From Trichostrongylus colubriformis (lineage: Eukaryota > Nematoda > Chromadorea > Rhabditida > Trichostrongylidae): a stretch of DNA of 64,000 nucleotides. The position numbers were made by a program, and so were the translations under genes. The stretch is taken from the NCBI GenBank assembly GCA_963978905.1, contig OZ022258.1:45244591-45308590 (forward strand). Direction: 5' to 3'. Shown here in pieces: positions 11,401 to 22,777 of this stretch (position 1 is its first letter; each line of letters begins with the position of its first letter). The notes under the pieces are model-generated. The model did no database searches, had not been told where the DNA came from, and saw only the letters and a program-made list of their open reading frames with translations.

Positions 11401-14400
11401 GATGGCGGGTGTTGCCCATCTTGAACGGTAAGCGCTATCTTGTATAGGGGGTCCGTACTCCCTTACTGCTTATCCTAGTGCATCGGCGAGGAGACACTCT
11501 TTGGTTACGGAAGGGGCTCTTTGCTTACGAGTGAAGCAGAACGTTTAAATATCGTAGGTTATCAAGTCGTTTCTAGGCAAGATTCACAAAAAGCGGGTGG
11601 CGCGATCTCCCAACACCGGAGCTTCCATAGCGACCAGTTTCTGTGCGTGTTCGAAATCCCGACTATTTTGTGGAAAAGGACAAGTAGACCATGGCGACGG
11701 GTTTATCAAAAATCGTCGCGGGGCGGGACATACTAGCGCCTGGGTCTCATTTTTTGCGCTCCTCTGACATTATCAGACACTTTTGTGCGCGTCGTGAACA
11801 GTGAGGCGTGAGGTTCAGGAAACACTGGAAGGAGAGAGTTGCATCCCAGTAAGCCGGATTTCATCTTCACACAATGGACCTCGGGACGAGATTCATTGTA
11901 TTTCTAAGAAGAGACGGGATTTTATTCATGCGCAGGTGCTTTGAGAACCAAAAGTCCGAATCCACTCCCATAAGCAAAAATTTGAGACTATTCACCATTG
12001 GTCCGCCCTCCCTTTCCGAATCGTTCAAAATCGCACTCTGACGGCACTCCAGCGTGAAGCACAGAAATCCTTAGGCGCAGTCGCTCGAAAGGTACTCATC
12101 TCAAGCTCTATAGAAATTTACATACACTCTGAGATGAGCAACAAAACTAATGACGACTTCCTAAGCGCTGCAAAGGAATATCAAATCAACGTACCTGACT
12201 GATGCGTAACAATTAGACACTTTATGTATCGCAACGATCTGTCACTAGCCTACTTCCAGTCGGGCCCTTATCGCATAATAAACTTACTCCACAATTTCTT
12301 TTGTTTCAGTATTCACTGATTCCTCGAAGAAGCTGGAGCATTCGTTGGAGAGTTGCTCAGATAGTTCACTGTCCGGGAAATACAATTTGGCCAGAGTCAT
12401 CGCATCCCTAAATCACGACGATTCCAGGGGACAGTGAGTGAACAGTGAAAGAAACTAGCCAAATGAAAAAAAAAACAGGAAAACATTCTAATGCTGCAAA
12501 TAACGAACAATTTTACGGTATGCAGATCCTCAATACACATGCACAGAGACGATGGAACCCTCCCAAAACTCATAGCCTGAGAGTAATCTAATAACACCTT
12601 TACAGCAATTTTATGACCCTATTCTCAGATTTCGCAGTCTTGTGACCTTGCTATGAATCCTTGCAATTTCTTCTGTTCATATATTTTGCTTAAGAGCATC
12701 GGGAGTGGTGAGGAGAAAAGACAGGGAATACTGTCCCATGAAAACATACCTTGCACTTCAGGAGAGGTGATATGTAGCTGTAGCAAAGCTAGCATTGTAA
12801 AGGCGCGCCTTAGGGTCTAATTACGACCTCTCAACACGACTTGTCGTTCTGCAGTTCATCAGCCGAGCGAGCTGCCGGCGAGAGCGGAACAACGACCAGC
12901 TAATCTGGCCTCTCCGCCTGTCTGCAATCTATCCTCGGCTGGTGACGCACAGAGGAGAGGGTTTCCGGATTCCTATTTCTCGGTTTTTCCGCCGTTTTAT
13001 TTCGTTCTTTCTCTACTGTCATTGCTGAACACCCCTACTTTCGTATACGACAATCTGTTAAATTTTGGGCTTCCGGTGTCTTTGAAAACAATGAGAGGGG
13101 TAGAGTGGGTAATGAGAACTCCTGAAGTGGGTCACGCATGTGAAAGCTAAGAGTCTAAGAAGACTATATGTGGCAAAAATTTCTATGAGGAGGAGTGCCT
13201 CCTGGCTTTATGAGAGCTGTCTTCCTCAGCTGGCAATATTATTAGGTCTATGCAGAATAAATGGCCGAAACGTAATTGGCCATAACTTCGCTCAGACACA
13301 ACTTTATTTGTCGAAATAAAAACCATTCGAATCTACAGAATTTTGCCAACGATCTGGTAAGGAAAATATACCATCACGATCAAATTCAGGATTGCGAGAA
13401 TCAATAAAGTCAAGAATGGCATTTTTACCATGCATAATTTTTCTGCCGCAGGTTTGCATCGGGAACCCGGAAAAAGTGGTAATCCGTCAGGGATAGGTCT
13501 GGGGAATAAGGGGGGTGAGGGAGAGGCTCGATGCCTAACTGCATCATTTTTTTACTGGGTGCGCAAAACAACGCAAAACCCCACAGTTCGCAAGTCACCC
13601 GGCAGAAACTGATCGAGACTCTCCCTTACCCCCCTTATTCCTCAGACCTATCTCTGACGAATTACCTTTTTTTCCCGGTTCTCGATGCAAACCTGGGTCA
13701 GAAGGAGTTCGCCGAAACGATGCATGTTGAAAATGCCATCGTTGACTTCATTAATTTTCGCAATCCTGAATTTGATTATTATGGCATATTTTCTTTACCA
13801 GATCGTTGGCAAGGTTGTGTAGATTCGAATGGTTTTTATTTCGACAAATAAAGTTGTGTCTGAGCGAAGTTATGGCGTTTAAAAAAATAGTCCGTTTTGG
13901 CCATTTATTCTGCATAGACCTAATATACAGTGCGTTTCATAATTATAAGGTCACCCCTGAATTTCAGGTTTCCTCGACAACACTCCATTGAGGAATCTTT
14001 TCAGTCTCATAGACGGATTCCTCACCTGAAATAACCCCTGTGTCCGATTTTTGGTAGCAGTCTCGTTTACCTCATGTTTTTAAAAGTATTTTATGTGTTT
14101 TTGCACCGTTTCATAATTATAAGGTCACCCTGAAAAAAGAAAAAAGTTAAGGCCCCGGCAGGTTTGTGATGGTAGATTTGTCTTCCAAATACATCTTCGA
14201 GATACATATTCAGTCGTCTTGTGGCTAGCTACTATGTTCCGAGAGAAAAGCCCAGATTTTGGATTCTTGTGGTGCTGGGCTCAGTTTGAGAGAAATTCCA
14301 AAAAATTCCGGAAGATTCCTGTGCTCAGTTAGATGACATTTGTGGGATTCGGTGTGTTCAGATGTTTTTCAGGTTCTGGACTCCCACGTGAGATTATTAT

Positions 14401-17400
14401 CATTAACGGGAGAAGGATTGTGGGGGCTACTTCCTACACCACCTCCTCCATGAACCAGATTTGTTTGGAGTTAAACCATTTTTAGTCTGGAACCACAGCG
14501 TGTACAGCAGCGAGGAAGAGCAGAAACATCACTGAAGAAATAGTAAAGTAGTTTCCGAGGCCTACAGCACACCATAAGGCGGAACGACTTTAATACATAA
14601 AGTTGTTCTTGAGCACGGATTGAACGAAACTGAATTTGCATAGCAGTTGCACCCTACATGCGAATAATACCATCCAAATTGTACTTTTGAGTCTGAAAAT
14701 ACTCTATTTGTATGGTGCTGATGGGTAGAGGTAGTACTACCTTGGTCTGAGAAGTGCGCCGATCTAGCGGAGCCTTGGCAATTTTTGTGGGAGAAGGGTG
14801 ATGGCCTAAGTGGTTTTCGGCAATGAGGCTGCATTGAACCTTGCCTTCGAAACCTGCAGAATGAACTCCAGAGACTGCTAGAAGACTTTACGAAGAAATC
14901 AGTTGCCTTTTGGAGCCGACCGGCTCTTCATAATTGCGTCTAACCGCATGACAAGGCTGTCGTTCACGTAGGTCATTCAATGGAATCGTGGTCAAAGTTC
15001 CGAAATACGGACCTCCAGTCATTGATAACATGTAGTCTTGGTCTCTGCTCTATTGGGAAGATCTGGAAGACATCGCCGCAAAATACTTAGCCCAATAATC
15101 GCCAATTCTGGGAAGCAAAGCTGCTAAAAAAGGCAATTGTTGAAGTCTGGAACAATATCTGTGGTAAGGCTCTTCGAAATTTCGTTTCCACTTCCCCAAA
15201 CGGCTAGTTAATGTCGTTCTTAAACAGGAGGGAACCATAGATTATGAGCTCCTTCGCATGCGCTGTTAACTCTAGCAAACCTTCTTTTTCTTCGGGGTGA
15301 CCTTATAATTATGAAACGGCACAAAAATCAGAAAATAATCATAGAAATATCGGGCCAAAAGGTAATGGCATCAAAACTATAGTATGGAAGGGTTTTCTGT
15401 GGTGAGGAATCTGTAAAAAATACTTAAAAAATTTTCGGCTGGTTGTGTGTTCCGAAAACCGAGAATTTGGGGGTGACCTTATAATTATGAAACGCACTGT
15501 ATTCCACCCCGCCCATTTCAGGCCCGACTCGCCCCTTTCGAGAATGAGCGGCAGGAAGGAGGCCTGCTTTCTCGGCTTTTCAAAGCTTCAGACCATTTTT
15601 CGTTCCATTTTTCTTCACTTTGACTTTCTTACTATCAAGCACGTCAATCTTCATGTTTGATGATCTTCGCGGCATTCAAGGACTAATTGAACGAATCCCG
15701 ACTTCAATGGTATGAACATCAACATTTTCTGCAATACAAATGTTTACAGATGTTCCAGCGCACAAATGAGTGACCAGCAGACACATCAAGACCAGGAAAG
15801 CACAGGGCAGTACCCGACTGCAATCAAGAATTGCTAACCCAGTGATCGCTGTGTTCAATTTCCTGACTCACGTGCTCGATTTTTTCAATTCAAATTACAG
15901 TTGCGTCTCGAGCTTCACAAACAACTGCGTTTTTACATCAGATTGGTGCCCAAGTACTGTGAGATGTGCGACTTTTTTCCAAGATTTTATTACTTCAAAG
16001 CTTTCAGAAATATGTGGGCAATATGACCATCATTGCCTTCTACTACTTACCCCAAAGACTGGGTCGCTGCTCTAGGTCATTTGCCGGGAAAATCACAAAC
16101 TGTGAACGAGAAACAAAACGTTTCGAGTGTGGCTAGATGACTAAAGACACCGGGAGAGTAAAGGGGAACAGAGCTGTAAATACATGTTTTCTAAAAACAA
16201 ACCTATTTCGGAAGAGGTGATGTATGTCGAAACTCGCAATGAAAAGGTGCGGCTTGGGGTGTTATCACACCCCGCAGCACGCTGAGGGAAGCGAAGAGAG
16301 GGTGGTTTTCGAGTCCCATTTCTCAGGTTTTTCGTTGTTTTGTCTCGTTCTTTCTCTACGGTTACATTGCTGAGCACCCTATTTTCATATTCCATAATCT
16401 GCCAAATTTACCCTTAGAGGCGTCTCTGAGTTGCTCAAGACCCTTACAAGGGAAGGTATTTTACTTCCCACGGATCTTTGAAATGAGACCTGGGGCAATC
16501 GATAGAGCTTCGAACGCTGATTATAACTGTGAAAACCAAAATTGCCAAATGGCGTCCTGAAGCAAGTTACGAGGGGTCAAAGTTTCAGGTCCAACTTCGC
16601 AAAATTGGGGGTGGCCAGGGGTAAAGTGATAGTTTTTGAAATTTCTTCGACAAAAATTCCTGCAACCTGAACAAGATAACCTCTACGTACCTGTCACACT
16701 TGCCCATCACACTAAACGCACGTAACAAGCACCAAATAAGAGCATTTGCTGGGCAAGGGTCAACGACTTCTCCTTTGTGAAATGGGTTGCCAGCCAATAG
16801 CCCATCAATTTTTCCGAGATTTGGTCAAATTCTCGAATCGGCTGAAAACTTGTCCCATGGGATAGTTTGATTCCCTGAACACGAAAATCACACTGGTTCC
16901 GCGTGAAAACGTATGGCTCGCGCGCTATGGGCTCCCAAACATACTATGAGATGGTATTGCTCTTTGTTTCAAAAAACCCTCATAACTTCATTCAGGTAAT
17001 TTTTTGACAGATTCTGAATACAGGTTTGAGATCAGCATTTAAAAGCGCGTACAGTGGTATGTGTCTCATTGCAAATGGCCATTTCGACAAACCGTCTGAT
17101 GGCAAAGTGCCTCGCCAATGAAGTGTCACAGGCAAACTTTGACCCCTCGTAACTCTCTTCAGGATGCCATTTGGCAATTTTGATTTTCACAATTACATCA
17201 GCGTTCGAAGCTCTATCGTTCCCCCCGGGTATCGTTTCAAAGTTCCATGGAAAATGAAATACCTTCCCTAGTTAGTATCTAAAACACATTAGGTTAAGAG
17301 AATGCGCAGAAGTGGCGAAATCTCGCAGCACAACTCTTCGCTATTTTCTTACCCTATCTCTACAACACGATAAAAGACATTGCCACGTTACTAGACGAAC

Positions 17401-19939
17401 CAGCTGATCTTCGGGAAGGGTGTAAGGTACTCTTGGCCAGTCGCTGCAGAAGTTTAGCACAACAAGCACATAGTCGTTACAGTAGCATCGGTTGGCGCAG
17501 CTGTAATTGTAGCACTCCTGATAGCCAAAGCCATGACCTTTTGATGTGCCAGCTGTAAGTGGGTTGAGAAGGTGCTGCTACTACTTATCGCATGGTGATG
17601 TTATGATTAGCTTTGAAACCTCTAAGGATATCATCCTGTCCAGTACGCGTTCAAACCAAGTGTCGGTAGGTAGACAGCAAGATGAGCATCTTCTGATGCG
17701 GAACTGATGGAAATGTCTCCCACACAAACCTTGTGGCTGAGAGAAAGAGAAACAAAGCGCTTACAGTTTCAAACCATTTGCAGCCATTTCAGCGATGGCT
17801 GCTTTGCGACGCATCGATGGGCCAGCCATCAGATCACACAGCAATCTTGTAATAGAGGCGGCTTCCAACACCTCGGGGGACGGAGCTCCACCACGAGACA
17901 AACGTAACATCACCGACATCTTGTAATCGTCCCAGATATCTGGATTTGCTGCAAAAAATTTTTCAAGCAATTGTTTAGGACAAAAAGAAGAATAGGAATG
18001 GTAAACACAATAAAAGGAGATTATGTCCTCACATTTCTTATAATGTAGTTGAACCAGATCATGCTCATAATTGTTCTCTTCACTCAATTTTTGTGCGAAA
18101 GTGGCCTAAATAAGATAAGAAGACATCTACTGAGGCGATAGGTGAGCCATAATCTCAGCATCTGGCACAAACTTACAACTCCCAGAACAATGCTGGCATC
18201 AATCAGAGATACCAATTCTCTGGAAGGACAACGCTCATTGCGCTCGTATATTTCCATGTAGCTTCGTTGCAGATGTTTGACTGGAAGTCAAAAAGGTAAA
18301 GAGGTATCCCAAGATACTCTACAAAAAATCATGAAGATGCACCAATAGTCATACCTATATCCTGATTTGAAGGCCTAACATTTACATGTCCACCGATATA
18401 TGAAGCCAATGCATCTCCCTTGGTGTTTTGATTGGTACTATCCTTTTGAGCGGCCACAGCCAGTTTATCGGGCAGTTTTATTCCAAGCTGAAAGGAAATC
18501 ACACAAGCATGAGAAATGGAGGTTAGATTCTTATTGATTCCAAACAGGTATATAGGTGGAGCAGTAATAGGATGGGGAAGGGCAGTTTTATTCCAAGCTG
18601 AAAGGAAATCACACAAGCATGAGAAATGGAGGTTAGATTCTTATTGATTCCAAACAGGTACATAGGTGGAGCGGAAATAGGATGGGGAAGTAAATCAGGT
18701 TTCGCGGAAATAACACAGGTTCCATTGAATCTACAACTTTTCCAAATGAACGTTTTTGGATAAACCGAAATGAGGGATGCCGAGACCCTGAGCAGAACTT
18801 CTGTTAAAAAAAAGACATGAGAAAGATAAAGTAATTTCTTGGTCAGACTCCGAGCAAAAGTTCTCTGTAGGTTACTCCGCTGCGAGCCACCAAACACAGC
18901 AAACCACAGCAAACATGGAAGTTGACAGTTGGCCTCTTGGATGAATTAACGATGTGACCCTCTTTACCTCGTCTTCCTTCGATGTGAGGGCGGAACTGAG
19001 GACATACTGCGGTCTTTTCTTCAACCATTCGAACAAACTTGGGAAGAGATAAATTTTATCTTGGTTAGCATTCTGCGGTACTAGTCTCACTTTCCAGAAA
19101 TCTGAAATAGGAAAACCGTCAAATCACGTCGCTATCAAAATAGTTGAGGATGACAACAGGTACGCTATAGTACTAGGTCTGTGCAGAATAAATGGCCAAA
19201 ACGGACTACTTTTTTCAAAACGCCATAACTTCGCTCAGACACAACTTTATTTGTCGAAATAAAAACCATTCGAATCTACACAACCTTGCCAACGATCTGG
19301 TAAAGAAAATATGCCATCATTATCAAATTCAGGATTGCGAAAATTAATGAAGTCAACGATGGCATTTTCAACATGCATCGTTTCGGCGAACTCCTTCTGA
19401 CCCAGGTTTGCATCGAGAACCGGGAAAAAGTGGTAATTCGTCAGAGATAGGTCTGAGGAATAAGGGGGGTGAGGGAGAGTCTCGGTCAATTTCTGCCGGG
19501 TGACTTGTGAACTGTGGGGTTTTGCGTTGTTTTGCGCACCCAGTAAAAAAATCATGCAGTTAGGCATCGAACCTCTCCCTCACCCCGCTTACTCCCCAGA
19601 CCTATCCCTGACGGATTACCACTTTTTCCGGGTTCCCGATGCAAACCTGCGGCAGAAAAATTATGCACGGTAAAGATGCCATTCTTGACTTTATTGATTC
19701 TCGCAATCCAGAATTTGATCGTGATGGTATATTTTCCTTACCACGTCGTTGGCTCTGTAGATTCGAATGGTTCTTATTTCGACAAATAAAGTTGTGTCTG
19801 AGCGAAGTTATGGCCAGTTACGTTTCGGCCATTTATTCTGCACAGACCTAATACAATTATTTCATCGCATACCTGCACGTTGATCAGCACTTGAGAATTC
19901 TGTCATTCTCGGATTGTGACAAGACGCTCGCTCGTCCAT
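5483..19939 (-). CDS. unidentified 716-aa protein, 20 exons, probably helical
   Basis: I do not recognise this protein. Minus-strand exons: 19873-19939 (ATG), 18968-19089, 18355-18487, 18177-18280, 18033-18105, 17765-17948, 12288-12407, 10467-10533, 10219-10287, 10012-10158, 9310-9397, 8328-8485, 8112-8259, 7856-7948, 7754-7806, 7599-7683, 7461-7518, 7153-7253, 5696-5793 and 5483-5665 (TGA). All 19 joins keep one open frame, 2151 nt or 717 codons, which is strong evidence that the model is largely right. The weakest junction is the donor at 10467 (GTAGGG); a GTATGC donor 5 nt further on also keeps frame if the next acceptor moves. Residues from about 100 to 500 look like amphipathic helical repeats, for example EMAANGLKLDAMTLAKLY, which suggests a HEAT-, TPR- or PPR-like fold (inference). 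The region from about 520 to 640 is polar and probably disordered. There is no signal peptide or membrane segment. Introns carry MITEs, Tc and mariner elements. Confidence 0.65.
6708..7051. mobile_element. GCGTTCATAC-type palindromic MITE (family C)
   Basis: The ends are AGGACCGCGTTCACACTTTG on the left and GAATGAACGCGACCTGG on the right. The arms continue inward as an imperfect palindrome (CAAAATCATGCGCC against CACATGATTTAGCCGCC). It sits in intron 18 of the 716-aa gene. Better copies lie at 23847, 44892, 55316 and 60959. The termini resemble those of hAT-type non-autonomous elements, but I see no transposase. Confidence 0.6.
9448..9967. mobile_element. Tc1-type MITE with TA duplication
   Basis: Terminal inverted repeats begin CAGTAGCGCTCAAAAGTCTT at 9448 and end with the complement at 9967, each flanked by TA (9446-9447 and 9968-9969). 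The 520-bp interior has no transposase motif. The element almost fills the intron between exons 10012-10158 and 9310-9397 of the 716-aa gene. The terminus resembles that of the Tc1-type MITE at 33867 (CAGTAGCGGTCAAAAGTTTGG). Confidence 0.85.
12855..13075 (+). repeat. dispersed repeat family E, copy 1
   Basis: It holds the block TTTCGTTCTTTCTCTACTGT followed by CATTGCTGAACACCCCTA, and upstream CAATCTATCCTCGGCTGG. The same order of blocks occurs at 16255-16430 (plus) and 44025-44235 (minus, in an intron of the second Kunitz gene). No ends or coding capacity are recognisable. Confidence 0.5.
13242..13923. mobile_element. palindromic 'mirror' mariner derivative, copy 1
   Basis: It is flanked by TA (13240-13241 and 13924-13925) and bounded by TTAGGTCTATGCAGAATAAA and its complement. 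The right half encodes on the plus strand the C-terminal part of a mariner transposase (13531-13851): PPYSSDLSLTNYLFFPVLDA, then an LPDRWQGC-like end and YFDK. The left half is an inverted, more decayed copy of the same 3' region on the minus strand, so two transposase tails meet head to head near 13545. The 5' half of the transposase (helix-turn-helix and first catalytic Asp) is absent. It is therefore non-autonomous, formed by inverted duplication of the 3' end of a mariner. Confidence 0.85.
13928..15499 (+). mobile_element. degenerate Tc1/Tc3-type transposon with doubled terminal repeats
   Basis: The outer termini are CAGTGCGTTTCATAATTATA (13928) and its complement (ending 15499), flanked by TA. 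A second copy of the same terminus lies inside each end, near 14106-14135 and 15292-15320. The plus-strand interior reads as a decayed transposase. The tail at about 15190-15230 translates to KRLVNVVLKQEGTIDY, like the C-terminus of Tc1/Tc3-type transposases, but stops interrupt the frames upstream. It abuts the mirror mariner ending at 13923, with only the TA duplications between them. Confidence 0.75.
16255..16430 (+). repeat. dispersed repeat family E, copy 2
   Basis: It carries TCTCGTTCTTTCTCTACGGT, CATTGCTGAGCACCCTA and a GCGAAGAGAGGG block in the same order as at 12855-13075. An 84-codon minus-strand frame across it has no recognisable motif. Confidence 0.5.
16438..17275. repeat. long inverted-repeat element (family F), copy 1
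   Basis: About 150 bp at the left (GGAAGGTATTTTACTTCCCA ... GATAGAGCTTCGAACGCTG ... GTTACGAGGGGTCAAAG) returns inverted at the right (CTTTGACCCCTCGTAACTC ... AGCGTTCGAAGCTCTATCG ... GAAATACCTTCC). The roughly 540-bp interior encodes nothing recognisable. A second element with the same arms but a shorter, different interior is at 45019-45457. Confidence 0.7.
18471..18690. repeat. two 110-bp tandem copies spanning a splice acceptor
   Basis: 18471-18580 and 18581-18690 are nearly identical (a few substitutions near their ends, such as TATAGG/CATAGG). Each contains the first 17 bases of coding exon 18355-18487, its TTTCAG acceptor and about 90 bp of intron. The outer (5') duplicate acceptor would run into a stop codon after a short extension, so the inner acceptor at 18487 must be the productive one. 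Confidence 0.9.
19173..19851. mobile_element. palindromic 'mirror' mariner derivative, copy 2
   Basis: Bounded by CTAGGTCTGTGCAGAATAAA (19173) and its complement (ending 19851), with TA on both sides. It has the same structure as 13242-13923. Here the intact transposase tail (106 codons, PPYSSDLSLTNYHFFPVLDA and an LPDRWQGC-like end) is on the minus strand at 19247-19567. The decayed tail is on the plus strand at about 19561-19790. It lies in intron 1 of the 716-aa gene. Confidence 0.85.
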
Positions 19940-21548
19940 GCAATTTTCGGAAAAACAACAGCAGTTTGAAAAAACGATCACCAAAAACGCTAAAATAAAA
20001 TCGGATTCTTTTTAGAAAATTGCGCAAAAACAGCACAAATATGACGACGATGGGAAAATGTAATTTACTACAATAGAATAAAAATCGAAAAAAAACCAAA
20101 GGAAACGAGAGAAGGCTATGATGCACGGCGATGAGACAGATAAATCGACGAAAAGAATTTCAGACTAGATGGAGATGCCGTCCGTTCGAATAACAACAAA
20201 TATATGACAAACGACAACAATGTACGCCTTGTGATGTAATAGCTGCTTCATAGAAAAATGTCGGTTATTCTTAATTCTATTTGCAAGATCAACATGTTAA
20301 ACATTTCACTGTGCAGCTTCAGAACTGATAAGATCGCCTACGGCCCGTACCATTCGCGAAGAGTGCGAAGAAGAGCGTGTGTCGTCGCACACAGGTGAGC
20401 GTTGTGCAAATCGTCCAGAAGTTTCGCCAAAACAGACTCCAGTAAACAAAGGAAAATGGGGAGGTAGCTTCACCCTCCAAGTACTGCGAAAGGAATATCG
20501 AAAGGTTCAAGATTCATGCTTTTGGTGGCCTTTGCTTGCTGTGAGGTGATGAAGTTGTTGGCTACTATACCGAGACCACTGTTGCCGTAGACGTGCATTG
20601 TTGTTTAGTTGAGCTGAATCGAATGTCGCCGGATTTGTGGAACTTCGGTACATGTCGCACCGTCTTGCAAAAGCACCTCTCCACATTTCCTGAGATTAGG
20701 CTATTCGATTGTTCTGTTTCGTACATCTTGTAGCACGGCGCTGCGCTATTCCCCGCGATTCACTCGTTGCTTTGACGCTACTCTTATGAGAGCAGGACGA
20801 TTTGTGCGGTGATCACCTTCGACCCACGGCAGTTGCTTTTCCTCGTCGTCTCGGCATTGTGCCCATGCCAAAGGGATTCTATCGAATTCTGGGGGCATAT
20901 TATGATGTTAGTGGGAGCTGCCTGTTGATTGCATAAAACAGTGGAACTCATGCTTCACATATGTCTGCCGGTGACACTGCCAAATTATGAAGCTGACTGG
21001 CAGATGGTTCATGGAGTGTTTGAACCGTATTTGCTTAAAGACACCGTAAGGGAGTAATTTTGGCTTATGGTAGAACAGACGTAGTGTGGACGAGTTCAAG
21101 CGCCCGCCATTGCACAAACTCGCCAATTTGACGCCTTGGCATGGTGCCAAGAGAAGATGTTTCCATTATAAAGTTGTTCATTCCTTTTACCTTCTCCTTT
21201 GTTCTTTCTTATGTTGATTCTAGATGTACTTACATGAGTGCTAATGTAGTTGGGAATGGCCACTACTGCGCTGGGAGTCAGGTGCTAGAATTAACGTTGG
21301 CCTGTGGCCCGTCTCCTACAGCGGACAACTCGGAACGCCGGTGCGATGATGCGAATGAGGCGCGAATACACACCGCAGCGATTCACTTTTGAGTTCGGGT
21401 TTTTTCACCGATTATCGCTTCTAACCTTCTGCGTTCGTTACGAAATGCTCATTTCTTTGTATGTTTCTCTTGTTTCGGACCCCCTTCCGGTTCCTTTAAC
21501 AATCTTCTGAGCAAAGCCGGACATTACGTTAAACACCGCTCAGCATCT
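19940..21548. other. intergenic, no gene recognised
   Basis: This is the region upstream of the 716-aa gene's first ATG and so may contain its promoter, though no promoter element is recognisable. Short open frames around 20908-21150 and 21141-21510 lack motifs. A segment near 21110-21340 (ATTTGACGCCTTGGCATGG, GCGGACAACTCGG) has diverged relatives near 50940-51130, so part of this is old repeat. Confidence 0.4.
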
Positions 21549-21628
21549 ATTTTTTTCACGGGTGGAAAGGAAACTGTGGACTTGATTGAGTCCACAGCTC
21601 CCTTTCCACCCGTGAAAAAAAAACACAT
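21549..21628. repeat. short snap-back repeat
   Basis: CACGGGTGGAAAGG and an ACTGTGGACT segment return as AGTCCACAG and CCTTTCCACCCGTG, with about 33-bp arms flanked by a T tract on the left and an A tract on the right. It has no coding content. Confidence 0.75.
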
Positions 21629-22134
21629 AGAATAGAAGTGAGGAGCTTTATGAAAAATAACATCGAAAATAGAGTGAACACTTTCGAAGCCCCTCATATC
21701 GGTACCGACAATGAAAGTAGATACCTTATAGACGTGAATGATTGCGACAGCCGGAGAATCAGAGTTCCATATGGGTTAATCACCTGTGCTATACTGATTG
21801 ATTGAGGTGCTACTAGAGCTAGGCAAGAGGTACCCCAAGAAGCATATTCGTGCGCTCGTAAGCACTCTCAAGGACAAATTGTGCTTAATTATGGCTAAGG
21901 TATTGCTGAGAGTTTGCGATTCAGGCGTTTAGGAGGAAGAAATGACCTAACCTGACTAAGGAAAGACTAAATTATTACTCTAGCATAAAAAATTCGCTTT
22001 AATCAGCCAGAACTTAGGCATACACTTGGAATGAGAAAAAATATGAAACTGCTTTATCTGAGTGATTTCTCTGCACGTTCGCTCCCGAGTCGGTGGGCGA
22101 CAACCCTCTCTCTGCTCTGGGGATGGGGGGGGGG

Positions 22135-22345
22135 GGGACGGTTGGGACACGAATCTAGCCTGTTACCCTGTGACAGCCTGTGGCCTTTGCCCTGTGACAT
22201 GAATAATTCAGACAATTTGACTACAACGGAACAGACTTGCAAGGAGGACACGATTTACATGAACAATTGTCTGAATTATTTGAGGCTTAGGTCAAAGGCC
22301 ACAGGCTGTTACAGGGTCACGGCCTAGATTCGTGTGTCCCAGCCT
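22135..22345. mobile_element. palindromic MITE family D, copy 1
   Basis: The arms are GGGACACGAATCTAG ... GACAGCCTGTGGCC on the left and GGCCACAGGCTGTTACAGGG ... CTAGATTCGTGTGTCCC on the right. The core is AATAATTCAGACAATTTGAC and its mirror. A second copy at 39223-39437 is about 90% alike. No transposase is encoded. Confidence 0.8.
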
Positions 22346-22366
22346 ACACCCGCTCTGAGGCAGCTG

Positions 22367-22463
22367 TCAGACTTCGCTATTTTGCGGTGTCGTGGCTATG
22401 TACACGAGCGGAAGTGCGACACCGCCAAATCGCAGGTCGCATAACAGCGAAGTTTGACGGCGG
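22367..22463. repeat. palindromic MITE, relative of 4323-4468
   Basis: GTCAGACTTCGCTATTTTGC at the left is mirrored by CAGCGAAGTTTGACGGCG at the right, with AGTGCGACACCGCCAAATCG inside. It follows the family D copy almost directly. Confidence 0.6.
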
Positions 22464-22777
22464 GCTAACCATAGCGTTGAAGACGCCGAGTACAGTGGCC
22501 TACCTCCTCAATCTAGTAGTGCCCAGAAGATCCTCATTCCACGACCAGCTAATTTGCAAAACATACAAATGCGACAACTGTTAGCGATCAACGTACGGCC
22601 CCCAAAATTTTATTAATTAAAGTTTGAAGAGAGGTTGCCATAAATGACACAACATCCTTATTGCACCACGCCACAGAGATGTGAACCCTCGCCCGAGCCT
22701 AAAGCATACCAAAGATAACTTTAACATGGCTGCAATGACGAGGAATCTCAATGTGTAGGACACATCGTAATGCACAC

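Larger units (their letters stand above)
12408..17764. other. large intron 6 of the 716-aa gene, repeat-filled
   Basis: This 5.4-kb intron separates exons 17765-17948 and 12288-12407. It contains a dispersed repeat (12855-13075), a mirror mariner (13242-13923), a Tc1/Tc3-type element (13928-15499), a second copy of the dispersed repeat (16255-16430) and a long inverted-repeat element (16438-17275). In 15502-16250 and 17276-17700 I see nothing that I can support as a gene. Confidence 0.6.

Noticed and set aside
18523..18912. 129-codon minus-strand frame and a possible extra exon near 18720-18800
   Set aside because: It covers the tandem-duplicated intron. Joining 18968-19089 directly to 18355-18487 keeps frame, and the extra exon needs a poor donor.
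22110..22140. Poly-G run, also at 37291-37308 and 43206-43240
   Set aside because: Simple homopolymer tracts likely to be slippage-prone. No quadruplex pattern of separated G-runs that I could defend.
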